From Rhodospirillales bacterium (GTDB taxonomy: Bacteria > Pseudomonadota > Alphaproteobacteria > Acetobacterales > Acetobacteraceae), in assembly GCA_028866445.1 (NCBI GenBank), contig JAGWIE010000002.1:1-32418 (forward strand): a stretch of 32,418 nucleotides of DNA, in the 5' to 3' direction. The notes beneath the pieces were generated by a model. The model was not told where the DNA came from. It made no database searches and saw only the letters and a list, made by a program, of their open reading frames with translations. A program made the position numbers and the translations under genes. This document shows positions 25,636-32,418 of the stretch, piece after piece (the first letter of the stretch is position 1; every line of letters starts with the position of its first letter).

Positions 25636-26640
25636 TTGAAAGCACCCTCCCGCTTGGAAAAACTCGCATTGAATGAGCGCCTGAACACGCTGGGTGCGGG
25701 CTTGCGCTTCGCGGGCAAGGCCATCTTCACGCGCTATACGCCGCTGCTGGCGCAAATGGTGGTGACGCGCCGCTGCAATCTGGCCTGCGGCTATTGCAAT
25801 GAATACGACGATTTCTCCGCACCGGTGCCGCTGGAAACGCTGCTGAAACAGGTGGACCATCTGGCAAAGCTGGGCACAGCTTCTCTCACCGTAACCGGAG
25901 GGGAGACGCTTCTGCATCCCGATTTGGACAAGGTGATTAAATATGCCCGCGATAAGGGCATGATCGTGACGATGATTACCAACGGCTTCAAGCTCTCCAA
26001 AAGCTGGATCGAGCGGCTGAACGCGGCGAAGCTGCAAGGGATGCAGATTTCCATCGATAATCTGGTGGCCGACGATATTTCGATGAAAAGCCTCTCCTCG
26101 GTGGAAGGGCGACTGAAGCTGCTGGCCGAGCACGCCAGGTTCAATGTGAACGTGAACTCAGTGCTGGGTGTGACCGGCGAGCGCACGCAGGATATAATCA
26201 CCATCGCCGAGACGGCGGCTAAGTATGGCTTTCAGCATTCAGTGGGTGTGCTGCACGACCATTCCGGCGCGCTAAAGGCCCTCTCCGATGCGCAGATGGC
26301 TGCTTATAAAAAGGTGACGGAAATCTCGCCCTCAATGGTGCATACGCTGAACTACAAGCTGTTTCAGCGGAACCTGATGCAAGGCAAGCCGAATGATTGG
26401 AAATGCCGGGCCGGGGCGCGCTATCTTTACATCACCGAGGACGGCAAGGTGCATTACTGCTCTCAGCAGCGCGGCTATCCGGCGATTCCATTGCTGGAAT
26501 ACGGGCTGGATGACATCAAGCGCGAATACCATACCAAGAAAGATTGTGCGCCCACCTGCACTTTAAGCTGCGTGCATCAGATGAGCTTGTTTGATGGTTA
26601 TCGCGGCAAGCAGCATCTGGCGGAACCCGCAATAGCCTGA
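25636..26640 (+). CDS. Radical SAM protein with SPASM-like C-terminus
   Basis: This 334-aa protein has the radical SAM cluster motif CNLACGYC (CxxxCxxC) near 49-56, then a GGE motif (TVTGGETLLHP, near 84-94) for SAM binding. The C-terminal part has five further cysteines (WKCRAG, VHYCS, DCAPTCTLSC) in the spacing of a SPASM or twitch domain that holds an auxiliary Fe-S cluster. Such proteins modify peptides, cofactors or sugars. I see no precursor peptide or partner gene beside it, so the substrate is unknown. There is no ATG before the cluster motif except a Met only eight residues away, so TTG 25636 is taken as start. The Shine-Dalgarno sequence is poor. Confidence 0.87.
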   Translation: MKAPSRLEKLALNERLNTLGAGLRFAGKAIFTRYTPLLAQMVVTRRCNLACGYCNEYDDFSAPVPLETLLKQVDHLAKLGTASLTVTGGETLLHPDLDKVIKYARDKGMIVTMITNGFKLSKSWIERLNAAKLQGMQISIDNLVADDISMKSLSSVEGRLKLLAEHARFNVNVNSVLGVTGERTQDIITIAETAAKYGFQHSVGVLHDHSGALKALSDAQMAAYKKVTEISPSMVHTLNYKLFQRNLMQGKPNDWKCRAGARYLYITEDGKVHYCSQQRGYPAIPLLEYGLDDIKREYHTKKDCAPTCTLSCVHQMSLFDGYRGKQHLAEPAIA

Positions 26641-26642
26641 AC

Positions 26643-26668
26643 GCCACCCGGCATGATGCGCGGGTGGC
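26643..26668. terminator. Hairpin between convergent genes
   Basis: GCCACCCG (26643-26650) and CGGGTGGC (26661-26668) pair perfectly, with a further GCAT-G-ATGC inside. It fills the 44-bp gap between the convergent radical SAM and nitroreductase genes and may end both transcripts. There is no T-run on either side. Confidence 0.6.
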
Positions 26669-26684
26669 TGGGCAACCCTGAAAT

Positions 26685-27275
26685 TCAGAAACCGCCCTCG
26701 AAGGCAATCTCCGTAACCGGCTTGCGTGGGCTTGGTGTTTCGCGCGCCTGCAAGGCTTCCGGCAGCAAGGTTTTCGGCCCTAATTTACCTATCGCAATGG
26801 CGGCTTCCACTCTGTACCCGGCCGGTACTTTCAGTTCGGTGTAAACCTTCTCCATCTCTATGCCGACCATGCCATGCGCATGCCAGCCCATGAAAGCCGC
26901 TTGCAAGGCAAGATAACCCCAGGCCGCACCGGCATCGAATGAATGGCTATGGGAGGGAACCGGCGAATCTTTACCCGGCACGGCCATCGTTTCCGACGAG
27001 ACAACAAACACCAGGGCGGACGCGGTTTTGGCCCAACTCTGGTTGAACGGGTTCAGCAACCCCAAAAACTTGTCCCAATGGGTGTTATCGCGCCTGGCAT
27101 ACAAAAACCGCCAGGGCTGAGAATTATAGGAAGAAGGCGCCCAGCGCGCGGCTTCAAACATCGTGCGCAGGGTGTGCTCGGAAATTGCTTCCCCCGAAAA
27201 AGCGCGGGGCGACCAGCGTTCCAGAAAAATCGGGTCGATCGGGTGGTCAGCGGTACGGGAATTCGCCGTGGTCAT
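26685..27275 (-). CDS. Nitroreductase family protein
   Basis: This 196-aa FMN-dependent oxidoreductase has the family N-terminus RWSPRAFSGEAISEHTLRTM, the FMN-binding ARWAPSSYNSQPWRFLYA segment (about 44-61) and the alanine-rich AAWGYLALQAAFMGWHAHGM helix region. It would reduce nitro compounds, quinones or enones with NAD(P)H; the natural substrate is unknown. ATG 27275 is chosen because GGAG stands about 7 bases before it. An in-frame ATG at 27332 would add 19 residues without family likeness. An 8-bp inverted repeat covers the start codon and ribosome site (listed separately). Confidence 0.9.
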   Translation of the reverse strand: MTTANSRTADHPIDPIFLERWSPRAFSGEAISEHTLRTMFEAARWAPSSYNSQPWRFLYARRDNTHWDKFLGLLNPFNQSWAKTASALVFVVSSETMAVPGKDSPVPSHSHSFDAGAAWGYLALQAAFMGWHAHGMVGIEMEKVYTELKVPAGYRVEAAIAIGKLGPKTLLPEALQARETPSPRKPVTEIAFEGGF

Positions 27276-27303
27276 GCATCGCTCCTGAATGTTGGGCGAT
27301 GCA
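27275..27303. promoter_or_regulatory. Inverted repeat over the nitroreductase start
   Basis: TGCATCGC and GCGATGCA are perfect complements separated by 13 bp. One arm overlaps the first base of the start codon and the loop holds the AGGAG-type ribosome site. In mRNA it could present or hide the site; in DNA it could be an operator for a dimeric regulator. The role is not known. Confidence 0.5.
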
Positions 27304-27356
27304 AGCTTAACCGCAGGCCTTGGCGCTGGCAAAACCCGCCAGCACAGAGCCGAAAA

Positions 27357-28223
27357 TTATTGCAGGTTACGATCCGGCGCTTCGCTGGCGACAGGGCTTG
27401 CAGCCGGCGCCTCAGCCACTTCGTTCCGCCCGCCATAGCCGGAGGCAATCACCGTGCCGGTATCCGCATGGTTATAGATGAAGCCGTAGGTGGGATAGGC
27501 CGACCCCATGGTGTCACCATCACCCAGTTCAACCTTAACATCCGTCCAGTCGTTATCTGCGGATACGTCCTGCACCGTTACGTCATTGGTGATCGAGCCT
27601 GGAACCCAATTGGCTTGCGTCACAAGAATTGTGCGTGGGCTGAGTACGGCCGTAACCACCGCGACATGCCCAAGCGGCATACGGCCGATGGAGCGGAAAT
27701 TAAGCACCGCGCCCACAGCCGGCGTGCTGCCACGCCCATAACGCCCCGCCGCTTCAGCCCACCAGAGGAAGGCGTTGCCGGAAAGATCGATATGTGAGAC
27801 CTCTCGTGCATAAGGCACGCATTGCAGGCGGGAATACCGGTACTGCGCTGCAACCCGCTCATAATGAGTGTAGTGGCTTGTGTGGGTTTCGCGTGCCAGA
27901 TGAATATAGTGGTTGTGGGTATAATGCGCCACACGGGTGTAGCGGTGGGTTACCTCGTGATGGGTATTCCAGGCCAGATGCGTCTCCCGGGTATGGGTAA
28001 CACGGGCAAGCCGGTGCGCCGCCAACACATGGTGCACGTCGCTTTCATGCCGTTTGGCAACATGAAGAATGGCGCGATGCGAGGCCAGACGCGTGCTGGC
28101 GTGATGAAGGGAAGCCTTGGCTTGAACCGGGAGCAGAACCGCCCCCACCGCGATGGAAACACCTGCCAGCCACGCCCGTGCAGCGTTGCAAAACGAGAGG
28201 CAAGACGCCTTATTACCGGCCAT
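27357..28223 (-). CDS. Exported His-rich CHAP-domain protein (putative peptidoglycan hydrolase)
   Basis: This 288-aa protein starts with a signal peptide (about 1-35, with ARAWLAGVSIAVGAVLLPVQAKA). Residues about 38-125 are a low-complexity region with around 20 histidines, many as T-H, H-H or Y-T-H (TRETHLAW, NTHHEVTH, HYTHNHYIHL). The C-terminal part is a CHAP domain: catalytic Cys in LQCVPYARE near 134, the glycine-proline GAVLNF strand, and the catalytic His in LGHVAVV near 186. CHAP enzymes cleave amide or peptide bonds in cell wall. The His-rich linker might bind metal or sense acid pH. ATG 28223 is chosen because the signal peptide starts there and GGGTGAG lies upstream; the longer in-frame extension to 28352 lacks likeness. 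A GCTGGC/GCCAGC hairpin lies downstream at 27325-27343. Confidence 0.87.
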   Translation of the reverse strand: MAGNKASCLSFCNAARAWLAGVSIAVGAVLLPVQAKASLHHASTRLASHRAILHVAKRHESDVHHVLAAHRLARVTHTRETHLAWNTHHEVTHRYTRVAHYTHNHYIHLARETHTSHYTHYERVAAQYRYSRLQCVPYAREVSHIDLSGNAFLWWAEAAGRYGRGSTPAVGAVLNFRSIGRMPLGHVAVVTAVLSPRTILVTQANWVPGSITNDVTVQDVSADNDWTDVKVELGDGDTMGSAYPTYGFIYNHADTGTVIASGYGGRNEVAEAPAASPVASEAPDRNLQ

Positions 28224-28440
28224 TTTTTGTCTCACCCAAGTTGGTTCAAACGCGAAATAAGCATGTGCTTTGGTTACGGGTGGATTGCATGAAACGCAAT
28301 GCGTCACTGCGACAAAATTACAACAGATACAGAATTTTGCTAATTTTACCACCTCTGGACGATGATTTTTGAGATAATTTTCCTAATCCACGGAACCGTA
28401 ATTGTCTCTGCTCCGGCACCTCGCGGCAACAGCGAGTCGC
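28224..28440. other. AT-rich intergenic region, no gene seen
   Basis: This stretch between the CHAP gene start and the terminator of the RidA gene is AT-richer than its surroundings and must hold the CHAP promoter. I find no convincing reading frame or RNA structure. Confidence 0.5.
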
Positions 28441-28466
28441 AAAAAAGGGAGCGGAAGCCGCTCCCT
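28441..28466 (-). terminator. Rho-independent terminator of the RidA gene
   Basis: On the minus strand AGGGAGCGG and CCGCTCCCT pair around a 3-nt loop, followed by six T. It stands about 40 bp after the RidA stop codon. Confidence 0.88.
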
Positions 28467-28506
28467 AAATATCTCATACTTAACAGAAACTAAATCCAGA
28501 CCGGAA

Positions 28507-28857
28507 TTACCGGCAGGCTGTAATCATTATTTCGACAAGGTATGCCGGGTCCGCCAGCTTGGCTTCCACGCAGGCGCGCACGGGGGCCAGCCCCTCCGGC
28601 AGCCAGGCGGTCCAAACTTTATTCATAGCCTCCCGGCATGAAATATCCTTAAGCCAGATTTGCGCTTGAAGCAGGCGGGTATTGTCCGTGCCATGCGTTT
28701 CCAGCAGGGCATCAATCTGGTCCAGTATGTCCTTGGTCTGAGCGGTGATGTCGCCGGAAGTATCCTGCGCCACCACACCCATGGTGTAGACAAACCCGTG
28801 ATACTCAACAGCCTTGGACAGAATGGGGCTGGTTTCAGTGCGAATGATACGGCTCAT
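28507..28857 (-). CDS. RidA/YjgF-family protein (reactive enamine deaminase-like)
   Basis: This 116-aa protein is of the YjgF/YER057c/UK114 fold, which forms trimers and in RidA hydrolyses reactive 2-aminoacrylate and related enamine/imine intermediates. The family pattern is VYTMGVVAQDTSGDITAQT near the N-terminal third and the key arginine in PVRACVEAKLADPAYLVEI near 93, which binds the substrate carboxylate. It lies 12 bp after the lipoprotein gene on the same strand, so the two may share a transcript, and a terminator follows. It could belong to one of the Rid subgroups without the deaminase activity. Confidence 0.9.
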   Translation of the reverse strand: MSRIIRTETSPILSKAVEYHGFVYTMGVVAQDTSGDITAQTKDILDQIDALLETHGTDNTRLLQAQIWLKDISCREAMNKVWTAWLPEGLAPVRACVEAKLADPAYLVEIMITACR

Positions 28858-28869
28858 GAAAAACTCCGA

Positions 28870-29199
28870 TTAATTAACAATATGCGGAACCACGACCGGC
28901 ACGTTGTTCACGCTGGGCGTGCCATTCTGGTTGCCATATTCCTCACAATTTTGAATCGCCTGCTGGCGCTGGCTCATGGCACCCTGGCGTTCGGCATCAA
29001 AAACCTGGTTTGGGCCGCCATACATCAGGCCGTTTTGCAGGGTGCGAGCCTGCTGATCCAGCGTGCTATTGCTATAACCAGCATCGGCGGCATTGGTGCA
29101 GGCAGCCGCATCCGCCTGGTCGGCTTGGCTTTGCGGCTGGCTGGCGCAACCGGCGAGAAGCACGATGCTGGCCACGGCCAAAAGGCTGGATTTTTTCAT
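28870..29199 (-). CDS. Small lipoprotein of unknown function
   Basis: This 109-aa protein has a lipoprotein signal peptide, MKKSSLLAVASIVLLAGCAS, with the lipobox LLAGC and the lipidated cysteine at 18. The mature part is rich in Q, A and N, with two further cysteines (ACTNAADAGY and IQNCEEYGN), which might form a disulfide. I do not recognise a family. No sorting signal such as Asp at +2 is present (Ala at +2), so outer membrane placement is likely. It precedes the RidA gene on the same strand. Confidence 0.82.
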   Translation of the reverse strand: MKKSSLLAVASIVLLAGCASQPQSQADQADAAACTNAADAGYSNSTLDQQARTLQNGLMYGGPNQVFDAERQGAMSQRQQAIQNCEEYGNQNGTPSVNNVPVVVPHIVN

Positions 29200-29249
29200 A
29201 TAGGTGTCCCGGTTGTCTTAAGGGAGCCATATCGGCTTTCGCGGAAAAC

Positions 29250-30248
29250 TCAACCGCTGACGCGTAGCAAAATCTTGCCGATATGCGTGCTGGTCTCCAT
29301 CAGCGCATGCGCTTCTGCCGCCTGTTCCAGGGGGAATACTGCCTCGATCACCGGTGCCACTTTGGCTTGTGCCAGCAGCGGCCAGATTTTCTGTTTCAAT
29401 GCGGCGGCAATCTCCGCCTTCTCTTGCGCCGTGCGTGGGCGCATGGTGGAGCCGGTAACGGTAAGGCGTTTCTGCATAATCGGCAGGAGGTCAATCTCGG
29501 CTTTGGAGCCCTGCATGAAGGCCACCTGAACCAGCCGCCCGCGCGGCGCAAGACTTTGAATATTGCGCTGGGCATAGTGGGCACCCACCATATCCAGCAC
29601 CACATCCACGCCCCGCTTGCCTGTGGCCTGCCCGATTACCTCTTCAAAAGCCTGGGTTTTGTAATTTATGGCGGTGGCTCCGTAGCGTTCGATAAAAGCG
29701 CATTTCTCATCCGTTCCGGCGGTGGCGAACACGGTTGAGCCTTGCGCGCGGGCAAGCTGCACTGCGGTAAGGCCAATCCCGGAGGTGCCGCCATGCACCA
29801 GCAGGCTTTCCGTGGGTTTAAGCTCCGCCATGTCGAATAAATTCGCCCAGACGGTGAAAAAATTCTCTGGCAGGGCAGCGGCTTTCAGCGCGTCATACCC
29901 CTCTGGCCAGGGCAAACATTGCCCGCAGGGTACAGCCACATATTCAGCATAGCCGCCGCCGTTGCAAAGGGCCGTTATTTTATGACCGGGGTAAAAACCG
30001 CTCGCCATCTGCCCAAGTGCCACCACCTCACCCGCCACTTCCAGGCCGAGAATGGAGCTGGCACCTGGCGGTGGCGGGTAAAGACCTTTGCGCTGCTGTA
30101 CATCCGGCCGGTTTACCCCCGCCGCCTGCACACGGATCAGCACCTCATCCTCCTTCAGTACAGGCAGGGGCCCGCTGGCCAGCACCATCGCCTCCGGCGC
30201 GCCAGGATGAGGAACATCGATATATCGCATGGTCTGAGGCAGCATCAT
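29250..30248 (-). CDS. NAD(P)H:quinone oxidoreductase, zeta-crystallin/MDR family
   Basis: This 332-aa medium-chain dehydrogenase/reductase has the catalytic-fold segment VLIRVQAAGVNRPDVQQRKG (about 36-55), then the GLEVAGEVVALG turn and the NADPH-binding SLLVHGGTSGIGLTAVQLA (Rossmann, near 143-161). The zinc ligands of alcohol dehydrogenases are absent, as in quinone reductases of the QorA/PIG3 type. It would reduce quinones or enones with NADPH. Three in-frame ATG codons lie at the start (30248, 30245, 30230); the family sequence is clear from MRYIDV (30230) on, so the first residues are uncertain. It is divergent from the binding-protein gene. Confidence 0.9.
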   Translation of the reverse strand: MMLPQTMRYIDVPHPGAPEAMVLASGPLPVLKEDEVLIRVQAAGVNRPDVQQRKGLYPPPPGASSILGLEVAGEVVALGQMASGFYPGHKITALCNGGGYAEYVAVPCGQCLPWPEGYDALKAAALPENFFTVWANLFDMAELKPTESLLVHGGTSGIGLTAVQLARAQGSTVFATAGTDEKCAFIERYGATAINYKTQAFEEVIGQATGKRGVDVVLDMVGAHYAQRNIQSLAPRGRLVQVAFMQGSKAEIDLLPIMQKRLTVTGSTMRPRTAQEKAEIAAALKQKIWPLLAQAKVAPVIEAVFPLEQAAEAHALMETSTHIGKILLRVSG

Positions 30249-30314
30249 ACGGGCATATCACCGCTCTCATCCGCCTTGCGTCAACCCTGGCCGGGTGCGA
30301 GTGAAAGGGCGATG

Positions 30315-31475
30315 ATGCACGCATTTCCCCGCCGAAAACTGCTTGGCACCGCCCTGGCACTCAGCCTTGCAAGACAAGCCCGCGCTGCCGACCCCGGCGG
30401 CCAGGACAGCCCCGACCCGACCACATCGCCCACGCCGCAATTCGGCGCGGCATTGCCGCTCACCGGCACCTATGCCCTGGCGGGCGACGAAGCACTGCGC
30501 GGCATCCAGCTTGCCGTTGACGCGGTGAACGCCAATGGTGGCATCGCCGGCAAGCCGGTTTCGCTCGCCCAGGCGGATATGCAGTCTCAATCCAACGCGG
30601 CCACCGCTGTGAATGGGCTTATCACCGGCGAGCAAGCCAACATTCTGCTTGGCAGTGGCACTTCCGCTCTTTCCTACCCCGCCTCGGCGGCGGCAGAGCT
30701 GGCGCAACTGCCGTTTATTGAACTTACCGCCCCGGCGGATGGCATCATGACGCGCGGCTTTAAATTCCTGCTCCGCACCTGCCCCACCACCTCCATGGCC
30801 GGAACCCTCGCGGCCAATACCATCAAGGCTCGGTTCGCCGGGCGGAATTTAGGGCTGCTGTTCAACACCGGAGCCACGGGTGGGGCCATCGCCGCGGCGG
30901 TCATCTCCTCCCTGAACGCGGCCAAGCTGCCCATCACTCTGGCAGCGGGATACCCTGAAGATGCCGTTGACCTCTCTGACGAGGCCGGAAGGATGATGCG
31001 CGCCAAGGTGGATGTGCTGTTGCACGCTGCGGGGCCGGATGACAGCCTGGCCTTGTTCCAGGCCATGAGGAGCCTGAACTGGCGGCCCGCTTCGCTCATC
31101 GGCTGCGGCGATGGCTATGGGCTGCGCGACACACATATTGCGCTGGGAGGGGCATTGGATGGCACGCTGGTCATCGCTGCGCCGTTTTTCCCCGGCCCGG
31201 CCGGGCAAATCGCGGACGCCTATACGGCCCGCTACGCCGTGCCGCCGCGTTCAGCCGAATCCTGCACAGCTTATGTGGGGGCCAAGCTGGTATTCGACAC
31301 GCTGAATACCGTAGGCGCCGACCCCACCAAGCTGCTCCCCGCCATGCGGAAATTAAACCTGGCGCCGGGCGTGCTGCTGAACGGCTTTGGTGCCGCGTTC
31401 GATGCCACCGGCCAGAACACCGCCAGCTTCGTAACCTTGCAACGTTGGAAAAACGGCGCGCTAGTCCCGGCCTGA
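30315..31475 (+). CDS. Periplasmic substrate-binding protein, branched-chain amino acid (LivJ/K) type
   Basis: This 386-aa protein is a type 1 periplasmic binding protein (Peripla_BP_6). The mature part starts with FGAALPLTGTYALAGDEALRG, then IQLAVDAVNANGGIAGKPV, the typical N-terminal lobe of Leu/Ile/Val and amide-type binding proteins. The signal peptide (MHAFPRRKLLGTALALSLARQARAAD, about 1-25) has a PRRKLL twin-arginine-like motif, so export by Tat is possible. ATG 30315 is chosen because AAAGGG lies 5 bases upstream; ATG 30312 is one codon earlier. No permease or ATPase gene is beside it, so it is an orphan here, and the ligand is unknown. Confidence 0.9.
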   Translation: MHAFPRRKLLGTALALSLARQARAADPGGQDSPDPTTSPTPQFGAALPLTGTYALAGDEALRGIQLAVDAVNANGGIAGKPVSLAQADMQSQSNAATAVNGLITGEQANILLGSGTSALSYPASAAAELAQLPFIELTAPADGIMTRGFKFLLRTCPTTSMAGTLAANTIKARFAGRNLGLLFNTGATGGAIAAAVISSLNAAKLPITLAAGYPEDAVDLSDEAGRMMRAKVDVLLHAAGPDDSLALFQAMRSLNWRPASLIGCGDGYGLRDTHIALGGALDGTLVIAAPFFPGPAGQIADAYTARYAVPPRSAESCTAYVGAKLVFDTLNTVGADPTKLLPAMRKLNLAPGVLLNGFGAAFDATGQNTASFVTLQRWKNGALVPA

Positions 31476-31497
31476 AATCTTTGTTTGAGCGGGCGAT

Positions 31498-32406
31498 TCA
31501 GACATCGCGCGCTAAGGCCGCCTGAAACTCCACCCATTCACGCTTGGAAAGCCCGGAGCCTTCCTGCGTTACCGCCTCACCCGCCAGCATCTTCTTCACG
31601 CAATCGAGCATCTTGGCCGAGAAGGTCACCGCCCCCAGCCGGTAATCGCAGAACGCCTTGTAAGAAAGCGGCACCCACGCCTCGGTGAGCTTCAGCATCG
31701 CCTCGGCATAAACTCGGATCTCGTATTGCGCATGGGCATCCGCCCGCAGCCGCAAGAAGTGGAAGAGGTTGTGCAAATCCGTCTTCCAGTACCATTGCGT
31801 ATAGGTGTTGAGCGTGAGGTTCATGCGCGCCAGCTCCCGCGCCAGCCCGGTCTCTTCGCTCAGCATGTCCTCGTAATGGCCATAAGTCTGTTCCGCGTCC
31901 TGGCGGAGCATCTCCATCACCCTTGTGGTGGTCTCCGCGTCCAGCACCTCGCCGCGGCCCTGGCGGTTATCCTTGGATTGCTTGGCCATCTGCTCGGGCG
32001 CGGGCAGGTAATAATCCTTATCCAGAATGGAATAGCGCGCGGAATATTCATTCACATTCGCGGTGCGGTGGCGGATCCATTGCCGCGCCACAAAAATCGG
32101 CAGCTTTACGTGAAACTTTATCTCGCACATCTCAAACGGTGTGGAATGGTAATGGCGCATGAGGTAGCGGATCAGCCCCTCATCCTCCAGCGCCCGGCGG
32201 GTGCCGCGCCCGTAGGAGACGCGGGCGGCCTGCACCACAGCGCCATCATCGCCCATGTAATCCACCACGCGCACAAAGCCGTGGTCCAGCACCGGAACAG
32301 CGGTGAAAAGCTGTTCCTCAAGGGCGGCCACTGTGGGGCGGCGCGTGGCGTGAGAGGCAGCGCGCGCGGCCTCGATCTCGGATTGCTGTTCAGGTGAGAG
32401 GCTCAT
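31498..32406 (-). CDS. thyX: Flavin-dependent thymidylate synthase ThyX
   Basis: This 302-aa protein makes dTMP from dUMP with FAD, methylenetetrahydrofolate and NADPH. The ThyX motif [14 protein letters not shown] (RHRxxSxNExSxRY type) is near 115-128, after [25 protein letters not shown], and the later [15 protein letters not shown] segment holds further FAD and dUMP contacts. The first S of the motif is A/N here, within the range of family variation. Length is above the usual 220-250 because of an N-terminal extension of about 40 residues, common in alphaproteobacteria. AAGAGA stands before the ATG at 32406. The gene ends 22 bp from the convergent binding-protein gene. Confidence 0.95.
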   Translation of the reverse strand: MSLSPEQQSEIEAARAASHATRRPTVAALEEQLFTAVPVLDHGFVRVVDYMGDDGAVVQAARVSYGRGTRRALEDEGLIRYLMRHYHSTPFEMCEIKFHVKLPIFVARQWIRHRTANVNEYSARYSILDKDYYLPAPEQMAKQSKDNRQGRGEVLDAETTTRVMEMLRQDAEQTYGHYEDMLSEETGLARELARMNLTLNTYTQWYWKTDLHNLFHFLRLRADAHAQYEIRVYAEAMLKLTEAWVPLSYKAFCDYRLGAVTFSAKMLDCVKKMLAGEAVTQEGSGLSKREWVEFQAALARDV

Positions 32407-32418
32407 GCCGCATCTCTT

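Noticed and set aside
27960..28150. Repeated His codons read as a tandem DNA repeat or CRISPR-like array
   Set aside because: Units are irregular and lie in a coding frame with signal peptide and CHAP domain; there are no constant repeats with unique spacers.
29919..30314. N-terminal extension of the binding-protein frame
   Set aside because: It overlaps the quinone reductase gene on the other strand, and the signal peptide starts at 30315.

Overview
The window looks like a chromosomal segment of a GC-rich alphaproteobacterium, most likely of the Acetobacteraceae (Acidocella/Acidiphilium-like). This rests on the GroEL/GroES sequences, CIRCE control of groESL, a metZ gene with a SAM-II-like leader, a PmtA-type phospholipid methyltransferase, ThyX, and the codon use. 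The family placement is inference from reading proteins; no database was searched.

Layout: (1) 1-2937 is core chromosome: the 5' end of a UDP-glucose dehydrogenase gene, a WecA/MraY-family phosphoglycosyl transferase, a long intergenic hairpin, metZ with a probable SAM-II riboswitch, and tRNA-Gly(CCC). (2) About 2915-18220 is a 15.3-kb integrative mobilizable element inserted at the 3' end of that tRNA gene and flanked by a 16-bp direct repeat (2915-2930 and 18205-18220). From left to right it carries a P4-type tyrosine integrase, a coupled two-TM membrane protein of unknown function, a small excisionase-like HTH protein with a clear terminator, an unknown 152-aa protein, a candidate oriT, and a TrwA-TrwB-TrwC-like module (DNA-binding protein, coupling protein, MOBF relaxase-helicase). 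Then comes an envelope-glycan cargo: a UDP-galactopyranose-mutase-like flavoprotein, an extended SDR epimerase, and two tandem paralogous polytopic membrane proteins that resemble GT-C glycosyltransferases. No mating-pore genes are present, so transfer would need a helper. (3) 18223-32418 is core chromosome again: hrpB, a DsbD-family thiol reductase, pmtA, groES-groEL under CIRCE, a radical SAM protein, a nitroreductase, a His-rich CHAP-domain protein, a RidA protein, a small lipoprotein, a quinone oxidoreductase, a periplasmic binding protein and thyX.

How the parts work together: integrase and the excisionase-like protein would move the element in and out of the tRNA gene. The TrwABC-like proteins would nick the candidate oriT at about 6181-6251 and lead one strand to a borrowed type IV secretion channel. 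The cargo probably alters a surface polysaccharide or glycolipid. The flavoprotein and SDR would make or remodel an activated or lipid-linked sugar, and the two membrane proteins would transfer sugar on the periplasmic side; this is inference.

Most unusual points: the right junction does not restore the tRNA 3' end and sits 2 bp from the hrpB stop codon, so clean excision would break tRNA-Gly; the element is a mosaic of GC-rich mobilization genes and AT-richer cargo; the metZ leader has an inserted hairpin and a competing hairpin; groESL has two CIRCE-like palindromes.
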